Positions 36,102 through 45,119 of a DNA stretch of 64,000 bases are shown here, piece by piece. Source of the DNA: CAZLHO01 sp964559455 (lineage in GTDB: Bacteria; Krumholzibacteriota; Krumholzibacteriia; LZORAL124-64-63). Where the stretch lies: assembly GCA_964559455.1 (NCBI GenBank), contig CAZLHO010000002.1, forward strand, positions 60,633 through 124,632, read 5' to 3'. A program made the position numbers and the translations under genes. The stretch's first letter is position 1, and each line of letters starts with the position of its first letter. Under the pieces are notes generated by a model. The model was not told the origin of the DNA. It saw only the letters and a list, made by a program, of their open reading frames with translations, and did not search any database.

Positions 36102-37073
36102 ATGACCCGGACCAGCCTGGAGATCCTCGATCGCTTTCCCGGACTGCGACTCGCAGTGGTGGGCGACAGCATGGTCGACCGCTTCCTCTGGGGGCGCTGC
36201 GATCGCATCAGCCCGGAGGCCCCGGTGCCCATCGTCCGCCTCGAGCGCGAGACGGTCAAGCTCGGGGGCGCGGCCAACGTCGCCGACAACATCCGCACCC
36301 TCGGGGCCCAGGTCGAACTCGTGACGGTCTGCGGCCGGGACGAGCACGCCCAGACCCTGGCCGGACTGCTCGCCGAGCGCGACATCCCTGCCGCCGGCCT
36401 GCTGCGCCTCGAGGGACGCCGCACCTCGGTCAAGACGCGCATCATCGCCCACAACCAGCAGGTCGTAAGGGCGGACAGCGAGGACACCGACCTGCTGGGC
36501 GAGGGTCCGCGGGCGCAGCTGCTGGCCCGGCTGCGCGATCTGGGCCCCTTCGACGCCATCGTGCTCAGCGACTACGGCAAGGGGGTGCTGCCGCTCGAGG
36601 TCCTGCGCGACGTCGTCGCCTACGCCCACGAGATCGACGCGGTGATCACCGTCGATCCCAAGCAGGGCGATTTCAGCCAGTACGCCGGAGTCACCTCCCT
36701 GACCCCGAACCAGAAGGAGGCCAGCCAGGCCTGCGCGCTGCCGATCGTCGATCCCGAGAGCCTGTCCCGCGCCGGGGCGCTCCTGCGCGACCGGACCCGG
36801 GCCGAGGCGGTCCTGATCACCCGCGGCGAGCACGGGATGGCCCTCTTCGAGGCCGACGGCATCGAGCACCACCTGCCCACCGAGGCCACCGAGGTCTACG
36901 ACGTCACCGGCGCCGGCGACACCGTCATCGCCGCCTACACGACGGCCCTGGCGGCGGGGGCCAACTTCCTGTCCGCGGCCAACATCGCCAATCACGCCGC
37001 CGGCCTGGCCGTGCGCGAACTGGGCACCGTCGCCATCCGCGTCGCCGCATTGCGGGAGGTGCTGCCGCGATGA
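36102..37073 (+). CDS. rfaE1: D-glycero-beta-D-manno-heptose-7-phosphate kinase
   Basis: 323 residues, PfkB/ribokinase fold. Motifs GGAANVADNIRTLG and the anion hole/catalytic base VTGAGD (D273). It phosphorylates heptose 7-phosphate at O1 on the way to ADP-heptose for LPS core. In E. coli this is the N-terminal half of HldE; here it is a separate gene overlapping rfaE2 by 4 bp (ATGA). Confidence 0.95.
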   Translation: MTRTSLEILDRFPGLRLAVVGDSMVDRFLWGRCDRISPEAPVPIVRLERETVKLGGAANVADNIRTLGAQVELVTVCGRDEHAQTLAGLLAERDIPAAGLLRLEGRRTSVKTRIIAHNQQVVRADSEDTDLLGEGPRAQLLARLRDLGPFDAIVLSDYGKGVLPLEVLRDVVAYAHEIDAVITVDPKQGDFSQYAGVTSLTPNQKEASQACALPIVDPESLSRAGALLRDRTRAEAVLITRGEHGMALFEADGIEHHLPTEATEVYDVTGAGDTVIAAYTTALAAGANFLSAANIANHAAGLAVRELGTVAIRVAALREVLPR

Positions 37074-37579
37074 ACGGACCCGATGACCTCCGCGCGTCGG
37101 CCCCCATCCTGGCCCGCGACGAGCTGGCCGCCTGGGCCGAGGCGCAGCGGGCGCAGGGGCGCCGCATCGTCTTCACGAACGGATGCTTCGACCTGCTTCA
37201 CTACGGGCACGTGGCCGCCTTCAAGGACGCCGCCGCCCTGGGCGACCTGCTGGTCGTGGCGGTCAACGCCGACGCCTCGGTGCGCCGTCTAAAGGGCCCG
37301 CAGCGGCCCGTGACGCCGGAAAACGATCGCGCAGCCGTGCTGGCCGCCTTGCGCCCGGTGTCGGCGGTCACTATTTTTGCCGAGCTAACGCCCCTGGAAA
37401 CTATCCTGCTGATCCGGCCCGACGTCCTGGTCAAGGGCGCCGAGTACGGCGACGAGGAGATCGTGGGCGCCCGGGAGGTCGTCTCCTGGGGCGGCGAGGT
37501 CGTGCGCGTCCCGATGAGGGAGGGGCGGTCGACGACCGCGCTGATCGAGGCCGTCGCCCGCCTGCGCGGCGACGCCTAG
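37070..37579 (+). CDS. rfaE2: D-glycero-beta-D-manno-heptose 1-phosphate adenylyltransferase
   Basis: 169 residues. Nucleotidyltransferase motif FTNGCFDLLHYGH (H44, H47) and the ending REGRSTTALIEAV typical of RfaE2. It adds AMP to heptose 1-phosphate, the step after RfaE1. ATG 37070 overlaps the rfaE1 stop. Together the two genes equal bifunctional HldE. Confidence 0.95.
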   Translation: MNGPDDLRASAPILARDELAAWAEAQRAQGRRIVFTNGCFDLLHYGHVAAFKDAAALGDLLVVAVNADASVRRLKGPQRPVTPENDRAAVLAALRPVSAVTIFAELTPLETILLIRPDVLVKGAEYGDEEIVGAREVVSWGGEVVRVPMREGRSTTALIEAVARLRGDA

Positions 37580-37592
37580 GCGAGTTTTTCCT

Positions 37593-37625
37593 CCGCCTCG
37601 GCCGGGGCTCCCGGACCGGAGGCGG
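37593..37625 (+). other. GC-rich hairpin downstream of rfaE2
   Basis: Arms CCGCCTC (37593-37599) and GAGGCGG (37619-37625) enclose an inner CCGGG/CCCGG stem. Only a short CTTTA follows, so termination is doubtful. It could be a weak terminator or a processing site before the next gene. Confidence 0.3.
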
Positions 37626-37662
37626 CTTTACAGACGAGTTGACATAAACAGGAGGCCTTCGC

Positions 37663-38979
37663 ATGAGCCGGGAGAAGATCATCATCATCGGTGCGGCGGG
37701 ACGCGATTTCCACAACTTCAACTGTGTCTACCGCGACAACGAGGACTATGAAGTCGTGGCGTTCACCGCCGCCCAGATTCCGGACATCGATGGCCGCAAG
37801 TACCCCGCCGAGCTGGCCGGGTCCCTGTATCCCGAGGGCATCCCCATCCACGCCGAGGACGAGCTGCCGGCCCTGATCGCGAAGCACGGCATCGAGTGCT
37901 GCGTGCTGTCCTACAGCGACCTCGCCTACGAGGACGTCATGCACAAGGGCGCGCTGGTCAACGCCTGCGGCGCCGACTTCAAGATGCTGGGCGAGCGTCT
38001 GACCCAGGTCAAGAGCACCAAGCCCGTGATCAGCATCTGCGCCGTGCGCACCGGCTGCGGCAAGAGCCAGACCACCCGCCGCGTCAGCGAGATCCTGCAG
38101 AAGCACGGCAAGAAGGTGGCCGCGATCCGTCACCCCATGCCCTACGGCGATCTCGTCAAGCAGCGCGTCCAGCGCTTCGCCTCGCTCGAGGACCTCAAGA
38201 AGCACGACTGCACGATCGAGGAGATGGAGGAGTACGAGCCCCACATCGTGCGCGGCAACGTCATCTTCGCCGGCGTCGACTACGAGGCGATCCTGCGCGA
38301 GGCCGAGAAGGAGGCCGACGTCATCCTGTGGGACGGCGGCAACAACGACACCCCCTTCTACAAGACCGACTTCCACATCGTGGTCGTCGATCCCCACCGG
38401 CCCGGGCACGAGATCGGCTATTTCCCGGGCGAGACCAACGTGCGCATGGCCGACGTCGTGATCATCAACAAGGTCGTCGAGGCCCAGTTCGACCACATCG
38501 AGGAGGTGCGGGAGAACGTGCGCAGCGTCAATCCGAACTGCGAGATCATCGAGGCCGCCTCGCCTCTGACGGTCGACGATCCCTCGCTGATCCGCGGCAA
38601 GCGGGTGCTCTGCGTCGAGGACGGCCCGACCCTGACCCACGGCGGCATGAAGTACGGCGCGGCCGTGGTGGCCGCCCTGCGCGGCGGCGCCGAGGAACTG
38701 GTCGACCCGCGCCCCTGGGTCACCGGCAAGCTCGCCGAGACCTTCGAGATCTACCCCGAGATCGGCAGCCTCCTGCCCGCCATGGGCTACGGCGCCGAGC
38801 AGGTGGCCGATCTGCAGAAGACGATCAACGACGTCGACTGCGACACCGTGGTCATCGGCACGCCGATCGACCTGCGCCGCATCGTGAAGATCGACAAGCC
38901 CGCGGTCCAGGTGGGCTACGAGCTGCAGGAGATCGGCCAGCCGAACCTCGAGGATCTGCTGGTCAAGTTCCTGGGCTGA
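37663..38979 (+). CDS. Cyclic 2,3-diphosphoglycerate synthetase homologue
   Basis: 438 residues. Rossmann-like N terminus (IIIIGAAGRDFHNFN), then a P-loop VRTGCGKSQTTR (K134) and GGNNDTPFY. These match the family of archaeal cyclic 2,3-diphosphoglycerate synthetase, which closes 2,3-bisphosphoglycerate to the cyclic form with ATP. The bacterial homologues have not been firmly assigned and some are annotated simply as GTPases. AGGAGG precedes ATG 37663. It is followed by a likely terminator, then sucCD. Confidence 0.8.
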   Translation: MSREKIIIIGAAGRDFHNFNCVYRDNEDYEVVAFTAAQIPDIDGRKYPAELAGSLYPEGIPIHAEDELPALIAKHGIECCVLSYSDLAYEDVMHKGALVNACGADFKMLGERLTQVKSTKPVISICAVRTGCGKSQTTRRVSEILQKHGKKVAAIRHPMPYGDLVKQRVQRFASLEDLKKHDCTIEEMEEYEPHIVRGNVIFAGVDYEAILREAEKEADVILWDGGNNDTPFYKTDFHIVVVDPHRPGHEIGYFPGETNVRMADVVIINKVVEAQFDHIEEVRENVRSVNPNCEIIEAASPLTVDDPSLIRGKRVLCVEDGPTLTHGGMKYGAAVVAALRGGAEELVDPRPWVTGKLAETFEIYPEIGSLLPAMGYGAEQVADLQKTINDVDCDTVVIGTPIDLRRIVKIDKPAVQVGYELQEIGQPNLEDLLVKFLG

Positions 38980-38987
38980 TCGTTCGC

Positions 38988-39022
38988 GGGGGGAGGGGCG
39001 ACGGCCCCTCCCTCCCTCTTTT
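38988..39022 (+). terminator. Likely intrinsic terminator after cyclic-DPG synthetase gene
   Basis: GGGAGGGGC (38991-38999), loop GACG, GCCCCTCCC (39004-39012), extendable by further G-C/G-U pairs, followed after a few bases by TTTT at 39019-39022. The stem is strong and the T run short. Confidence 0.55.
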
Positions 39023-39045
39023 CGAACCGCACCGGAGGTGCTTCC

Positions 39046-40179
39046 TTGAACATCCACGAGTACCAGGCGAAGGAGATATTCCGCGCCGCCAACCTGGTGG
39101 TGCCCCCGGGCGCCGTCGCCGCCACGGTCGAGGAGGCCGAGGCCCTGGCCGCGGAGTACGGACTGCCCGTGATGGTCAAGGCCCAGGTGCTGACCGGCGG
39201 CCGCGGCAAGGCCGGCGGGGTCAAGTTCTGCAAGACCGCCGAGGACGTGCGCAGGAACGCCGCCGCGATCCTCGGCCTCGACATCAAGGGGCATCTGGTG
39301 CGCAAGGTGCTGGTGACCCCCGCCGAGACGATCGCCGAGGAGTACTACCTCGGCATGCTCGTCGACCGCAACACCCGGCGCGTGCTGCTGATGGCCAGCG
39401 CCGAGGGCGGCGTCGAGATCGAGCAGGTGGCCAAGGACAATCCCGACGCCATCCTCAAGCACGCCATCGATCCCCGCTACGGCCTGCACGACCACGAGGC
39501 GATGACCGTCGCGATGAAGCTCAACGGCGACGTCAAGAAGGCGCGCCAGCTGGCCGCGGCGATGCAGAAGCTCTACGTCGCCTTCACCGCCGCCGACGCC
39601 TCGCTGGCCGAGATCAACCCCTTCATCTTCACCGACGCCGGCGAGGGCAAGGCGATCGACGCCAAGATCAACCTCGACGACAACGCCCTCTTCCGGCATC
39701 CGGGATACGCGGCCCTGCGCGATCTGGACGAGGAGGACGCCAGCGAGCGCGCCGCCCGCGAGGCGGGGCTCTCCTTCGTCAAGCTGGACGGCAACGTCGG
39801 CTGCCTGGTCAACGGCGCCGGCCTGGCCATGGCGACCATGGACCTGGTCCAGTACTACGGGGGCATGCCCGCCAACTTCCTGGACATCGGCGGCAGCTCG
39901 AACCCGGACAAGGTCGTCAACGCCCTGGAGATCATCCTGCGCGACCAGAACGTGAAGGTGATCCTCTTCAACATCTTCGGCGGCATCACGCGCTGCGACG
40001 ACGTCGCGGCGGGCATCATCGAGGCCACGCGGCGCCTGGAGATCGGGGTGCCGATCGTCGTCCGCCTGACCGGCACCAACGAGACCGAGGCGCGCGCGAT
40101 GCTGGCGGAGACCGATCTGGTTCCCGCCGCCACCATGGACGAGGCCGTGCAGAAGGCCCTGGAACTGGTCGGCGCCTAG
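39046..40179 (+). CDS. sucC: Succinyl-CoA ligase beta subunit
   Basis: 377 residues from TTG 39046 (GGAGG upstream), beginning NIHEYQAKEIF as the family does. ATP-grasp fold with the nucleotide-binding region VMVKAQVLTGGRGKAGGV and the ligase interface segment NIFGGITRCDDVA. With SucD it makes succinate and ATP (or GTP) from succinyl-CoA in the TCA cycle. The stop is 21 bp before sucD. Confidence 0.95.
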   Translation: MNIHEYQAKEIFRAANLVVPPGAVAATVEEAEALAAEYGLPVMVKAQVLTGGRGKAGGVKFCKTAEDVRRNAAAILGLDIKGHLVRKVLVTPAETIAEEYYLGMLVDRNTRRVLLMASAEGGVEIEQVAKDNPDAILKHAIDPRYGLHDHEAMTVAMKLNGDVKKARQLAAAMQKLYVAFTAADASLAEINPFIFTDAGEGKAIDAKINLDDNALFRHPGYAALRDLDEEDASERAAREAGLSFVKLDGNVGCLVNGAGLAMATMDLVQYYGGMPANFLDIGGSSNPDKVVNALEIILRDQNVKVILFNIFGGITRCDDVAAGIIEATRRLEIGVPIVVRLTGTNETEARAMLAETDLVPAATMDEAVQKALELVGA

Positions 40180-40200
40180 CCGGCCCGGGAGGAGAGAGTC

Positions 40201-41085
40201 ATGGCGATTTTCTGTGACGCCGACACCAAGATCCTCGTCCAGGGCATCACCGGCCGCGACGGGGGCTTCCACAGCCGCTCCATGCTGGACTACGGCACCA
40301 ACATCGTGGCCGGGGTGACCCCCGGCCGGGGCGGTCAGACCTTCGCGGGGAAAGTGCCCATCTTCGACACCGCGGCCGAGGCCGTGGCCGCGACCGGCGC
40401 CGAGGCCTCGGTGGTCTTCGTGCCTCCGGCCGGCGCCGCCGGCGCGGTCATCGAGGCCGCGGACGCGGGCTGCAAGCTCGTCGTCTGCATCACCGAGGGC
40501 GTGCCCACCATCGACATGGTCAAGGCCATGCCCTTCCTCGAGGAGCGGGGGGTGCGGCTGGTCGGCCCCAACTGTCCCGGCTTCATCAACCCGGGGCAGA
40601 AGGCCAAGCTGGGCATCATGCCGGGCAACATCGTGGCTCCCGGCCCCGTCGGCTTGGTCTCGCGCAGCGGCACGCTGACCTACGAGGTCGTCGACGCCCT
40701 GACCAAGGCCGGCCTCGGACAGACCACCTGCCTGGGCATCGGCGGCGATCCGGTGATCGGCACCACCTTCATGGAGGCCCTCGAGGCCTTCGCCCATGAC
40801 GCCGAGACGAAAGCGCTGGTCATGATCGGCGAGATCGGCGGGGACGCCGAGGAGCGGGCCGCCGAGTACATCAAGGCCGAGATGGACATCCCCGTGGTGG
40901 CCTTCATCGCCGGGCGCACCGCCCCTCCGGGCAAGCGCATGGGCCACGCCGGGGCCATCGTCAGCGGCGGCACCGGCACCGCGGCCGAGAAGAAGCAGGC
41001 CCTGGAGGCCGCGGGCATCCCGGTGGCGGACCGCCCCGTGGACGTGGTGCCGCGACTCAAGGAAATTTGGAAGAACGCGCCGTAA
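40201..41085 (+). CDS. sucD: Succinyl-CoA ligase alpha subunit
   Basis: 294 residues. CoA-binding N terminus (KILVQGITGRDGGFH) and the phosphorylated histidine H249 in GHAGAIVSGGTGTA. The catalytic subunit partner of SucC. GGAGGAGAG is just upstream of ATG 40201. It is followed 19 bp later by ndk. Confidence 0.96.
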   Translation: MAIFCDADTKILVQGITGRDGGFHSRSMLDYGTNIVAGVTPGRGGQTFAGKVPIFDTAAEAVAATGAEASVVFVPPAGAAGAVIEAADAGCKLVVCITEGVPTIDMVKAMPFLEERGVRLVGPNCPGFINPGQKAKLGIMPGNIVAPGPVGLVSRSGTLTYEVVDALTKAGLGQTTCLGIGGDPVIGTTFMEALEAFAHDAETKALVMIGEIGGDAEERAAEYIKAEMDIPVVAFIAGRTAPPGKRMGHAGAIVSGGTGTAAEKKQALEAAGIPVADRPVDVVPRLKEIWKNAP

Positions 41086-41104
41086 CACTTTGGAGGAGAT
41101 GGCG

Positions 41105-41512
41105 TTGGAGCAGACCTACATGATGATCAAGCCCGAGATCGTGGCCGCCGGCGAGCAGAAGGTCGGTGCGATCCTCGAACTGGTCAATCGTTCGGGTTTT
41201 CGTATCCTGGACCTGAAGATGCGGCATCTGGACCGCCCGACGGCGCAGGAGTTCTACGCCGTCCACAGGGAGCGGCCCTTCTTCCCGGATCTGATCGAGT
41301 ACATCACCTCGGGGCCGGTGGTCTGCATCCGCCTCGAGCGAGAGGACGCGGTGCGCAAGCTGCGCGAGCTGGTGGGGGCCACGAATCCCGCGGAGGCCGC
41401 GGCGGGCACGATCCGCTTCCTCTATGGGGCGAGCCTGCAGGCCAACGCGGTCCATGCGTCCGATTCGGTGGACAACGGCCGGCTGGAAATCGGCATTATC
41501 TTCGGCGATTGA
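41105..41512 (+). CDS. ndk: Nucleoside-diphosphate kinase
   Basis: 135 residues. Exchanges gamma phosphate between nucleoside triphosphates; the phospho-histidine is H117 in NAVHASDS. TTG 41105 is preferred: GGAGGAG (41092-41098) is 6 nt away, the product opens LEQTYMMIKPE like other Ndk proteins and the active His falls at 117 as in E. coli. ATG 41099 and TTG 41090 lie too close to that site. Next to sucCD it can interconvert the ATP/GTP made by succinyl-CoA ligase. Confidence 0.93.
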   Translation: MEQTYMMIKPEIVAAGEQKVGAILELVNRSGFRILDLKMRHLDRPTAQEFYAVHRERPFFPDLIEYITSGPVVCIRLEREDAVRKLRELVGATNPAEAAAGTIRFLYGASLQANAVHASDSVDNGRLEIGIIFGD

Positions 41513-41536
41513 GGCCGTTCAGGTGCCTTCCGCACC

Positions 41537-41565
41537 TTGACATCCGGTGCTGCGGCTCTTACCGT
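41537..41565 (+). promoter_or_regulatory. Possible promoter of the yceD-rpmF-plsX-fab operon
   Basis: TTGACA (41537-41542), 17-nt spacer, TACCGT (41560-41565). The -35 is perfect, the -10 poor. It lies between ndk and the start of the lipid operon, where a promoter is expected. Confidence 0.35.
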
Positions 41566-41578
41566 GAGGCGCTTCGCG

Positions 41579-42079
41579 ATGAAGCTGAATCTCGACAGCC
41601 AGCCCCTGGGGCGGGACGACCTCCCGGTCGACCTGGAACTGGATCTCGGTCTCGAGGAGGAGGGCGGCATCGCCGCCGCCGCCTCGTTGAGCGGCATGCT
41701 CGAGGTGAACAACACGCAGCGGCACATCGTCCTCTCGGGAACGCTGCAAGTGCGTGACCGCGGGGTCTGCGACCGCTGCCTCGAGGATTTCGTCGTGGAG
41801 CATCCGGTTCCGGTCGACATCACCGTCGTCCGCGACGATCCCGGCGAGGACGACGAGACCGAGGGCGCATTCGACAGCTGGATCATCCACCAGGCGCGGG
41901 GAGAGGTCGAACTGGACGAACCCCTGCGCGAGGCGGTTCTCCTGGCCCGGCCGCAGAAGCTCCTGTGCCGCGAGGACTGCAAGGGCATCTGTCCGACCTG
42001 CGGTTGCAACCGCAACGTCGAGACCTGTGACTGCGCCGACGAGACGCATGACCCGCGCTGGGAAGGCCTGCCAGGCTGA
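41579..42079 (+). CDS. DUF177/YceD family protein
   Basis: 166 residues. The C-terminal cysteine cluster CREDCKGICPTCGCNRN ... CDC is the YceD hallmark, probably binding a metal; an earlier CDRC lies mid-protein. Proteins of this family are encoded before rpmF almost everywhere and have been linked to 23S rRNA accumulation. ATG 41579 follows GAGG by 9 nt; an in-frame GTG 41564 is less likely. First gene of the ribosome/fatty-acid operon. Confidence 0.88.
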   Translation: MKLNLDSQPLGRDDLPVDLELDLGLEEEGGIAAAASLSGMLEVNNTQRHIVLSGTLQVRDRGVCDRCLEDFVVEHPVPVDITVVRDDPGEDDETEGAFDSWIIHQARGEVELDEPLREAVLLARPQKLLCREDCKGICPTCGCNRNVETCDCADETHDPRWEGLPG

Positions 42080-42106
42080 CCGGCGGAGAAAGAGGTAGAG
42101 GGAACC

Positions 42107-42286
42107 ATGGCCGTACCCAAGAAACGAACCAGCCACGCGCGCAAGGGCAAGCGCCGCGCCAACTGGCACCTGACGACTCCGGATCCCATGAAGTGCTCCA
42201 ACTGCGGCGCACCCTGTCGCTCGCATCGCGTCTGCCGCAAGTGCGGCCACTACGGCAAGCGCGAGATCATGGTCGTCGATTCCTGA
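42107..42286 (+). CDS. rpmF: 50S ribosomal protein L32
   Basis: 59 residues, start MAVPKKRTSHARKGKRR, the conserved L32 opening, then a Cys4 zinc knuckle (CSNCGAPCRSHRVCRKCG). It is a structural protein of the large ribosomal subunit. GAGGTAGAGGG lies upstream of ATG 42107. Placement between yceD and plsX is the classical order. Confidence 0.97.
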   Translation: MAVPKKRTSHARKGKRRANWHLTTPDPMKCSNCGAPCRSHRVCRKCGHYGKREIMVVDS

Positions 42287-42329
42287 CCCCGGTCGGGAAC
42301 CGACGGAGCCGACGGCAGGGAGGTCGCTG

Positions 42330-43322
42330 GTGTCTGCCAAGCAGGCGGGAATTCCGGTCATCGCCGTCGACGCCATGGGCGGCGACCACGGTCCCGGTGT
42401 CGTCGTATCCGGCGCCGTCGAAGCGCTGCGTCGCGACGCGGGTTTCCGGGTCGCGCTCTACGGCGACGCGGATGCGGTGGGCGCCGAGGTTCAGGCCCTC
42501 GACGCGAACGATCTGCCGCTGGACGTCGTAGCCTGCACGCAGGACATCGCTATGGGCGAGGCCCCGGCCACGGCGATCCGCAGCCGTCCCGACTCGCCGA
42601 TCGTCCGCGCCATGCGCGACCACCGCGCCGGGGACGTGGATGCGGTCGTCAGCGCCGGCAGCACCGGCGCCATGGTCGCCGCGAGCCTGATCCTGCTCGG
42701 CCGCCTCGAGGGCGCCGACCGGCCCGCCATCGCCACCGTCATCCCCACCCTCGACCGGCCCTTCGTCCTGCTGGATGTCGGCGCCAACGTGCAGTGCACC
42801 CCGGAACACCTGCTGGATTTCGCCCGCATGGGCGCCGTCTACGGCCGTGAGGTCCTGTCCGTCGACGCCCCGCGCGTGGGCCTGCTCAACATCGGCGAGG
42901 AGCCGGGCAAGGGCACCGAACTGGTCGTGGCCGCCCACGGCCTGCTCCGGGAGTCTGAACTCGACTTCGCCGGCAACGTCGAGAGCCGGGGGCTGTTGCA
43001 GGGGACCGCCGACGTGGTCGTCACCGACGGCTTCACCGGCAACATGGTCCTCAAGCTGATCGAGGGCTTCGGCCTCTTCATGGCTCGTGTCGCCGGCGGA
43101 TCCGATTCCGGTGCGTCGGGCGGCGGGCTGCGCGGTCTGCTCGAACGCATGGACTACACGGCCTACGGCGGCGCGCTCCTGCTGGGCGTCAAGGGTTCGC
43201 CCGTCATCTGCCACGGCGCCAGCAACGCCCGCGCCATCACCAATGCCGTTTCGATCGCGGCGCGGTTGGCCGCCCGGGACCTGCCGGCGCTGGTCGCCGC
43301 CGGGCTCGCGGCGGGCGGCTGA
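42330..43322 (+). CDS. plsX: Phosphate acyltransferase PlsX
   Basis: 330 residues from GTG 42330 (GGGAGGT upstream). Starts with the family signature IAVDAMGGDHGP; also SAGSTGAMVA and NIGEEPGKG. It makes acyl-phosphate from acyl-ACP, the first step of PlsXY-type phospholipid synthesis. It follows rpmF and precedes fabD. Confidence 0.96.
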   Translation: MSAKQAGIPVIAVDAMGGDHGPGVVVSGAVEALRRDAGFRVALYGDADAVGAEVQALDANDLPLDVVACTQDIAMGEAPATAIRSRPDSPIVRAMRDHRAGDVDAVVSAGSTGAMVAASLILLGRLEGADRPAIATVIPTLDRPFVLLDVGANVQCTPEHLLDFARMGAVYGREVLSVDAPRVGLLNIGEEPGKGTELVVAAHGLLRESELDFAGNVESRGLLQGTADVVVTDGFTGNMVLKLIEGFGLFMARVAGGSDSGASGGGLRGLLERMDYTAYGGALLLGVKGSPVICHGASNARAITNAVSIAARLAARDLPALVAAGLAAGG

Positions 43323-43355
43323 CGGCCGGCCGGGCCCGACCGCGGAGGTATCCCT

Positions 43356-44306
43356 TTGTACAAGTTGCCGATGATCTTTCCCGGCCAGGCCTCGCAGAGC
43401 GTGGGCATGGCGCGTGATCTCGCCGATCGTCCCGGCCCCGCAGCCGATTTCCTCGCTCGCGTCGACGGGATCCTGGGCCACGACCTGACGACCCTGATGT
43501 ACGAGGGGCCGGCCGAGACCCTGACCGAGACCTGGAACTGCCAGCCCGCCATCCTGGCCCATTCCACGGCCGTCGTCCTCGAATTGCGGGCCATGGGAAT
43601 CGAACCGGCCATCGTCGCCGGGCATTCCCTGGGCGAGTTCTCGGCCGCGGTGGCCGTCGGGGCGTTGACCCCGGAAGAGGGATTGCGCCTGGTGCGACGC
43701 CGCGGTGAGCTGATGTTCGCCGCCGGACGCGAGCGTCCCGGCACCATGGCCGCCGTGATGGGTCTGTCGGCCGAACGCGTCGTCGAGATCTGCGCCGAGG
43801 TTTCCGCCCGGGAGGGCGTGGTCGTGCTGGCCAACCACAATTCGTCCCAGCAGATCGCCGTCTCCGGCGAGGTCGGGGCCGTCGCCGCGGCCGGCGAGGC
43901 CCTGAAGGAGGCCGGCGCCCGTCGGGTCGTTCCCCTGAACGTCAGCGGGGCCTTCCATTCGCCCCTGCTCGAAGGCGCCGCGGCCGAGTTCGCCGGTGAT
44001 CTCGAGGCGGCGTCGGTGTCCGATCCCTGCGCCCCCCTGGTCGCGAACGTCTCGGCGACCCCGGTGGACGACGCCGCGACGCTGCTCGAGGGTTTCCGCC
44101 GCCAGTTGACCTCGCCGGTCCTCTGGCACGACGGGCTGGCCCGGATGGTCGCCGACGGCGGTCAGCGCGTGTTTCTGGAGGTCGGGCCCGGCCGCGTGCT
44201 CAGCAACATGGCCCGGCGCGAGCATCCCGACACGACCTTCCTGCCCGTGGGCACCGCCGAGGATCTGGATGGACTGATGGACAAGCTGTCGGCGTTGCCC
44301 GCATAA
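43356..44306 (+). CDS. fabD: Malonyl-CoA:ACP transacylase
   Basis: 316 residues from TTG 43356 with CGGAGG about 8 nt upstream. FPGQASQSVGMA at the N terminus and the active serine S91 in GHSLGEFSA; the second conserved His is in SGAFHSPLL. Loads malonyl groups on the acyl carrier protein encoded two genes on. Followed by a perfect hairpin before fabG. Confidence 0.96.
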   Translation: MYKLPMIFPGQASQSVGMARDLADRPGPAADFLARVDGILGHDLTTLMYEGPAETLTETWNCQPAILAHSTAVVLELRAMGIEPAIVAGHSLGEFSAAVAVGALTPEEGLRLVRRRGELMFAAGRERPGTMAAVMGLSAERVVEICAEVSAREGVVVLANHNSSQQIAVSGEVGAVAAAGEALKEAGARRVVPLNVSGAFHSPLLEGAAAEFAGDLEAASVSDPCAPLVANVSATPVDDAATLLEGFRRQLTSPVLWHDGLARMVADGGQRVFLEVGPGRVLSNMARREHPDTTFLPVGTAEDLDGLMDKLSALPA

Positions 44307-44319
44307 TGCCGCCGGTCGA

Positions 44320-44341
44320 GACGGGGCCCGCCGGCCCCGTC
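44320..44341 (+). other. Intra-operon hairpin between fabD and fabG
   Basis: GACGGGGCC (44320-44328), loop CGCC, GGCCCCGTC (44333-44341): a 9-bp perfect stem with no T run, so it is unlikely to terminate. It could be an mRNA stability or processing element. Confidence 0.4.
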
Positions 44342-44361
44342 GTCGTGACGAGGAGGACGTC

Positions 44362-45093
44362 ATGAGCGAAGGAACCGTCATCATCACCGGCGCCAGCCGC
44401 GGCATCGGCCTGGGCATCGCCCGCCGCCTGGCCGCGGACGGCTACGATCTGGCCCTGGTCGCCCGCGACCCGGAGCGGCTCGAGGCCGCCGTCGCGACAC
44501 TCGAGGGTCCGGGCCGGCGTCTGGTCCTGCCCACGGACATCGGCGACGCGGCGGCGGTGCAGGCCGCCGTCGACCGCGTGCGCGAGGAATTCGGCGCCGT
44601 GCACGGCCTGGTGAACAACGCCGGCATCACCGGCGACGGCCTGCTGATGCGGATGAGCGAAGAGAACTGGCGGCGGGTCCTGGACGTCAACCTGACCGGA
44701 ACCTTCTTCTTTACAAAGTCGGTGTCCGCTCTTATGATGCGCCAAAAGTCCGGGCGGATCGTCAACATCTCGTCCGTCATCGGTCTGACCGGCAACGCCG
44801 GCCAGGCGAATTATGCCGCCAGCAAGGCGGGCGTCATCGCGCTGACCAAGTCCGTCGCCAAGGAGCTCGGCGGGCGCGGGGTCACCGCCAACGTCGTCGC
44901 TCCCGGGTTCATCACCACGGACATGACGGCGGACCTGCCCGAGAATTTGAAGTCGACGATGCTCGCGAGCATCCCTCTGAAGAGATTCGGCGAGCCGGCG
45001 GACGTCGCCGGCGTCGTATCCTTCCTCTTGTCCCCGGACGCTGCGTTCATCACCGGTCAGACGATCGTGGTGGACGGCGGCATGGTCATGTAA
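44362..45093 (+). CDS. fabG: 3-oxoacyl-ACP reductase
   Basis: 243 residues, short-chain dehydrogenase fold. Cofactor motif TGASRGIGLGIA, NNAGITGDGL and the catalytic Y151-x3-K155 (NYAASKAG), with the C terminus TGQTIVVDGGMVM. Reduces 3-oxoacyl-ACP with NADPH in fatty-acid elongation. Confidence 0.96.
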   Translation: MSEGTVIITGASRGIGLGIARRLAADGYDLALVARDPERLEAAVATLEGPGRRLVLPTDIGDAAAVQAAVDRVREEFGAVHGLVNNAGITGDGLLMRMSEENWRRVLDVNLTGTFFFTKSVSALMMRQKSGRIVNISSVIGLTGNAGQANYAASKAGVIALTKSVAKELGGRGVTANVVAPGFITTDMTADLPENLKSTMLASIPLKRFGEPADVAGVVSFLLSPDAAFITGQTIVVDGGMVM

Positions 45094-45119
45094 GTCATTC
45101 CCAAGGAGGGAACGAAAAA

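Noticed and set aside
37639..37644. TTGACA before the cyclic-DPG synthetase gene
   Set aside because: A -10 at the right distance would fall on the start codon, and none is visible.
44320..44341. Hairpin read as an intrinsic terminator of fabD
   Set aside because: No T run follows, and the operon continues with fabG.
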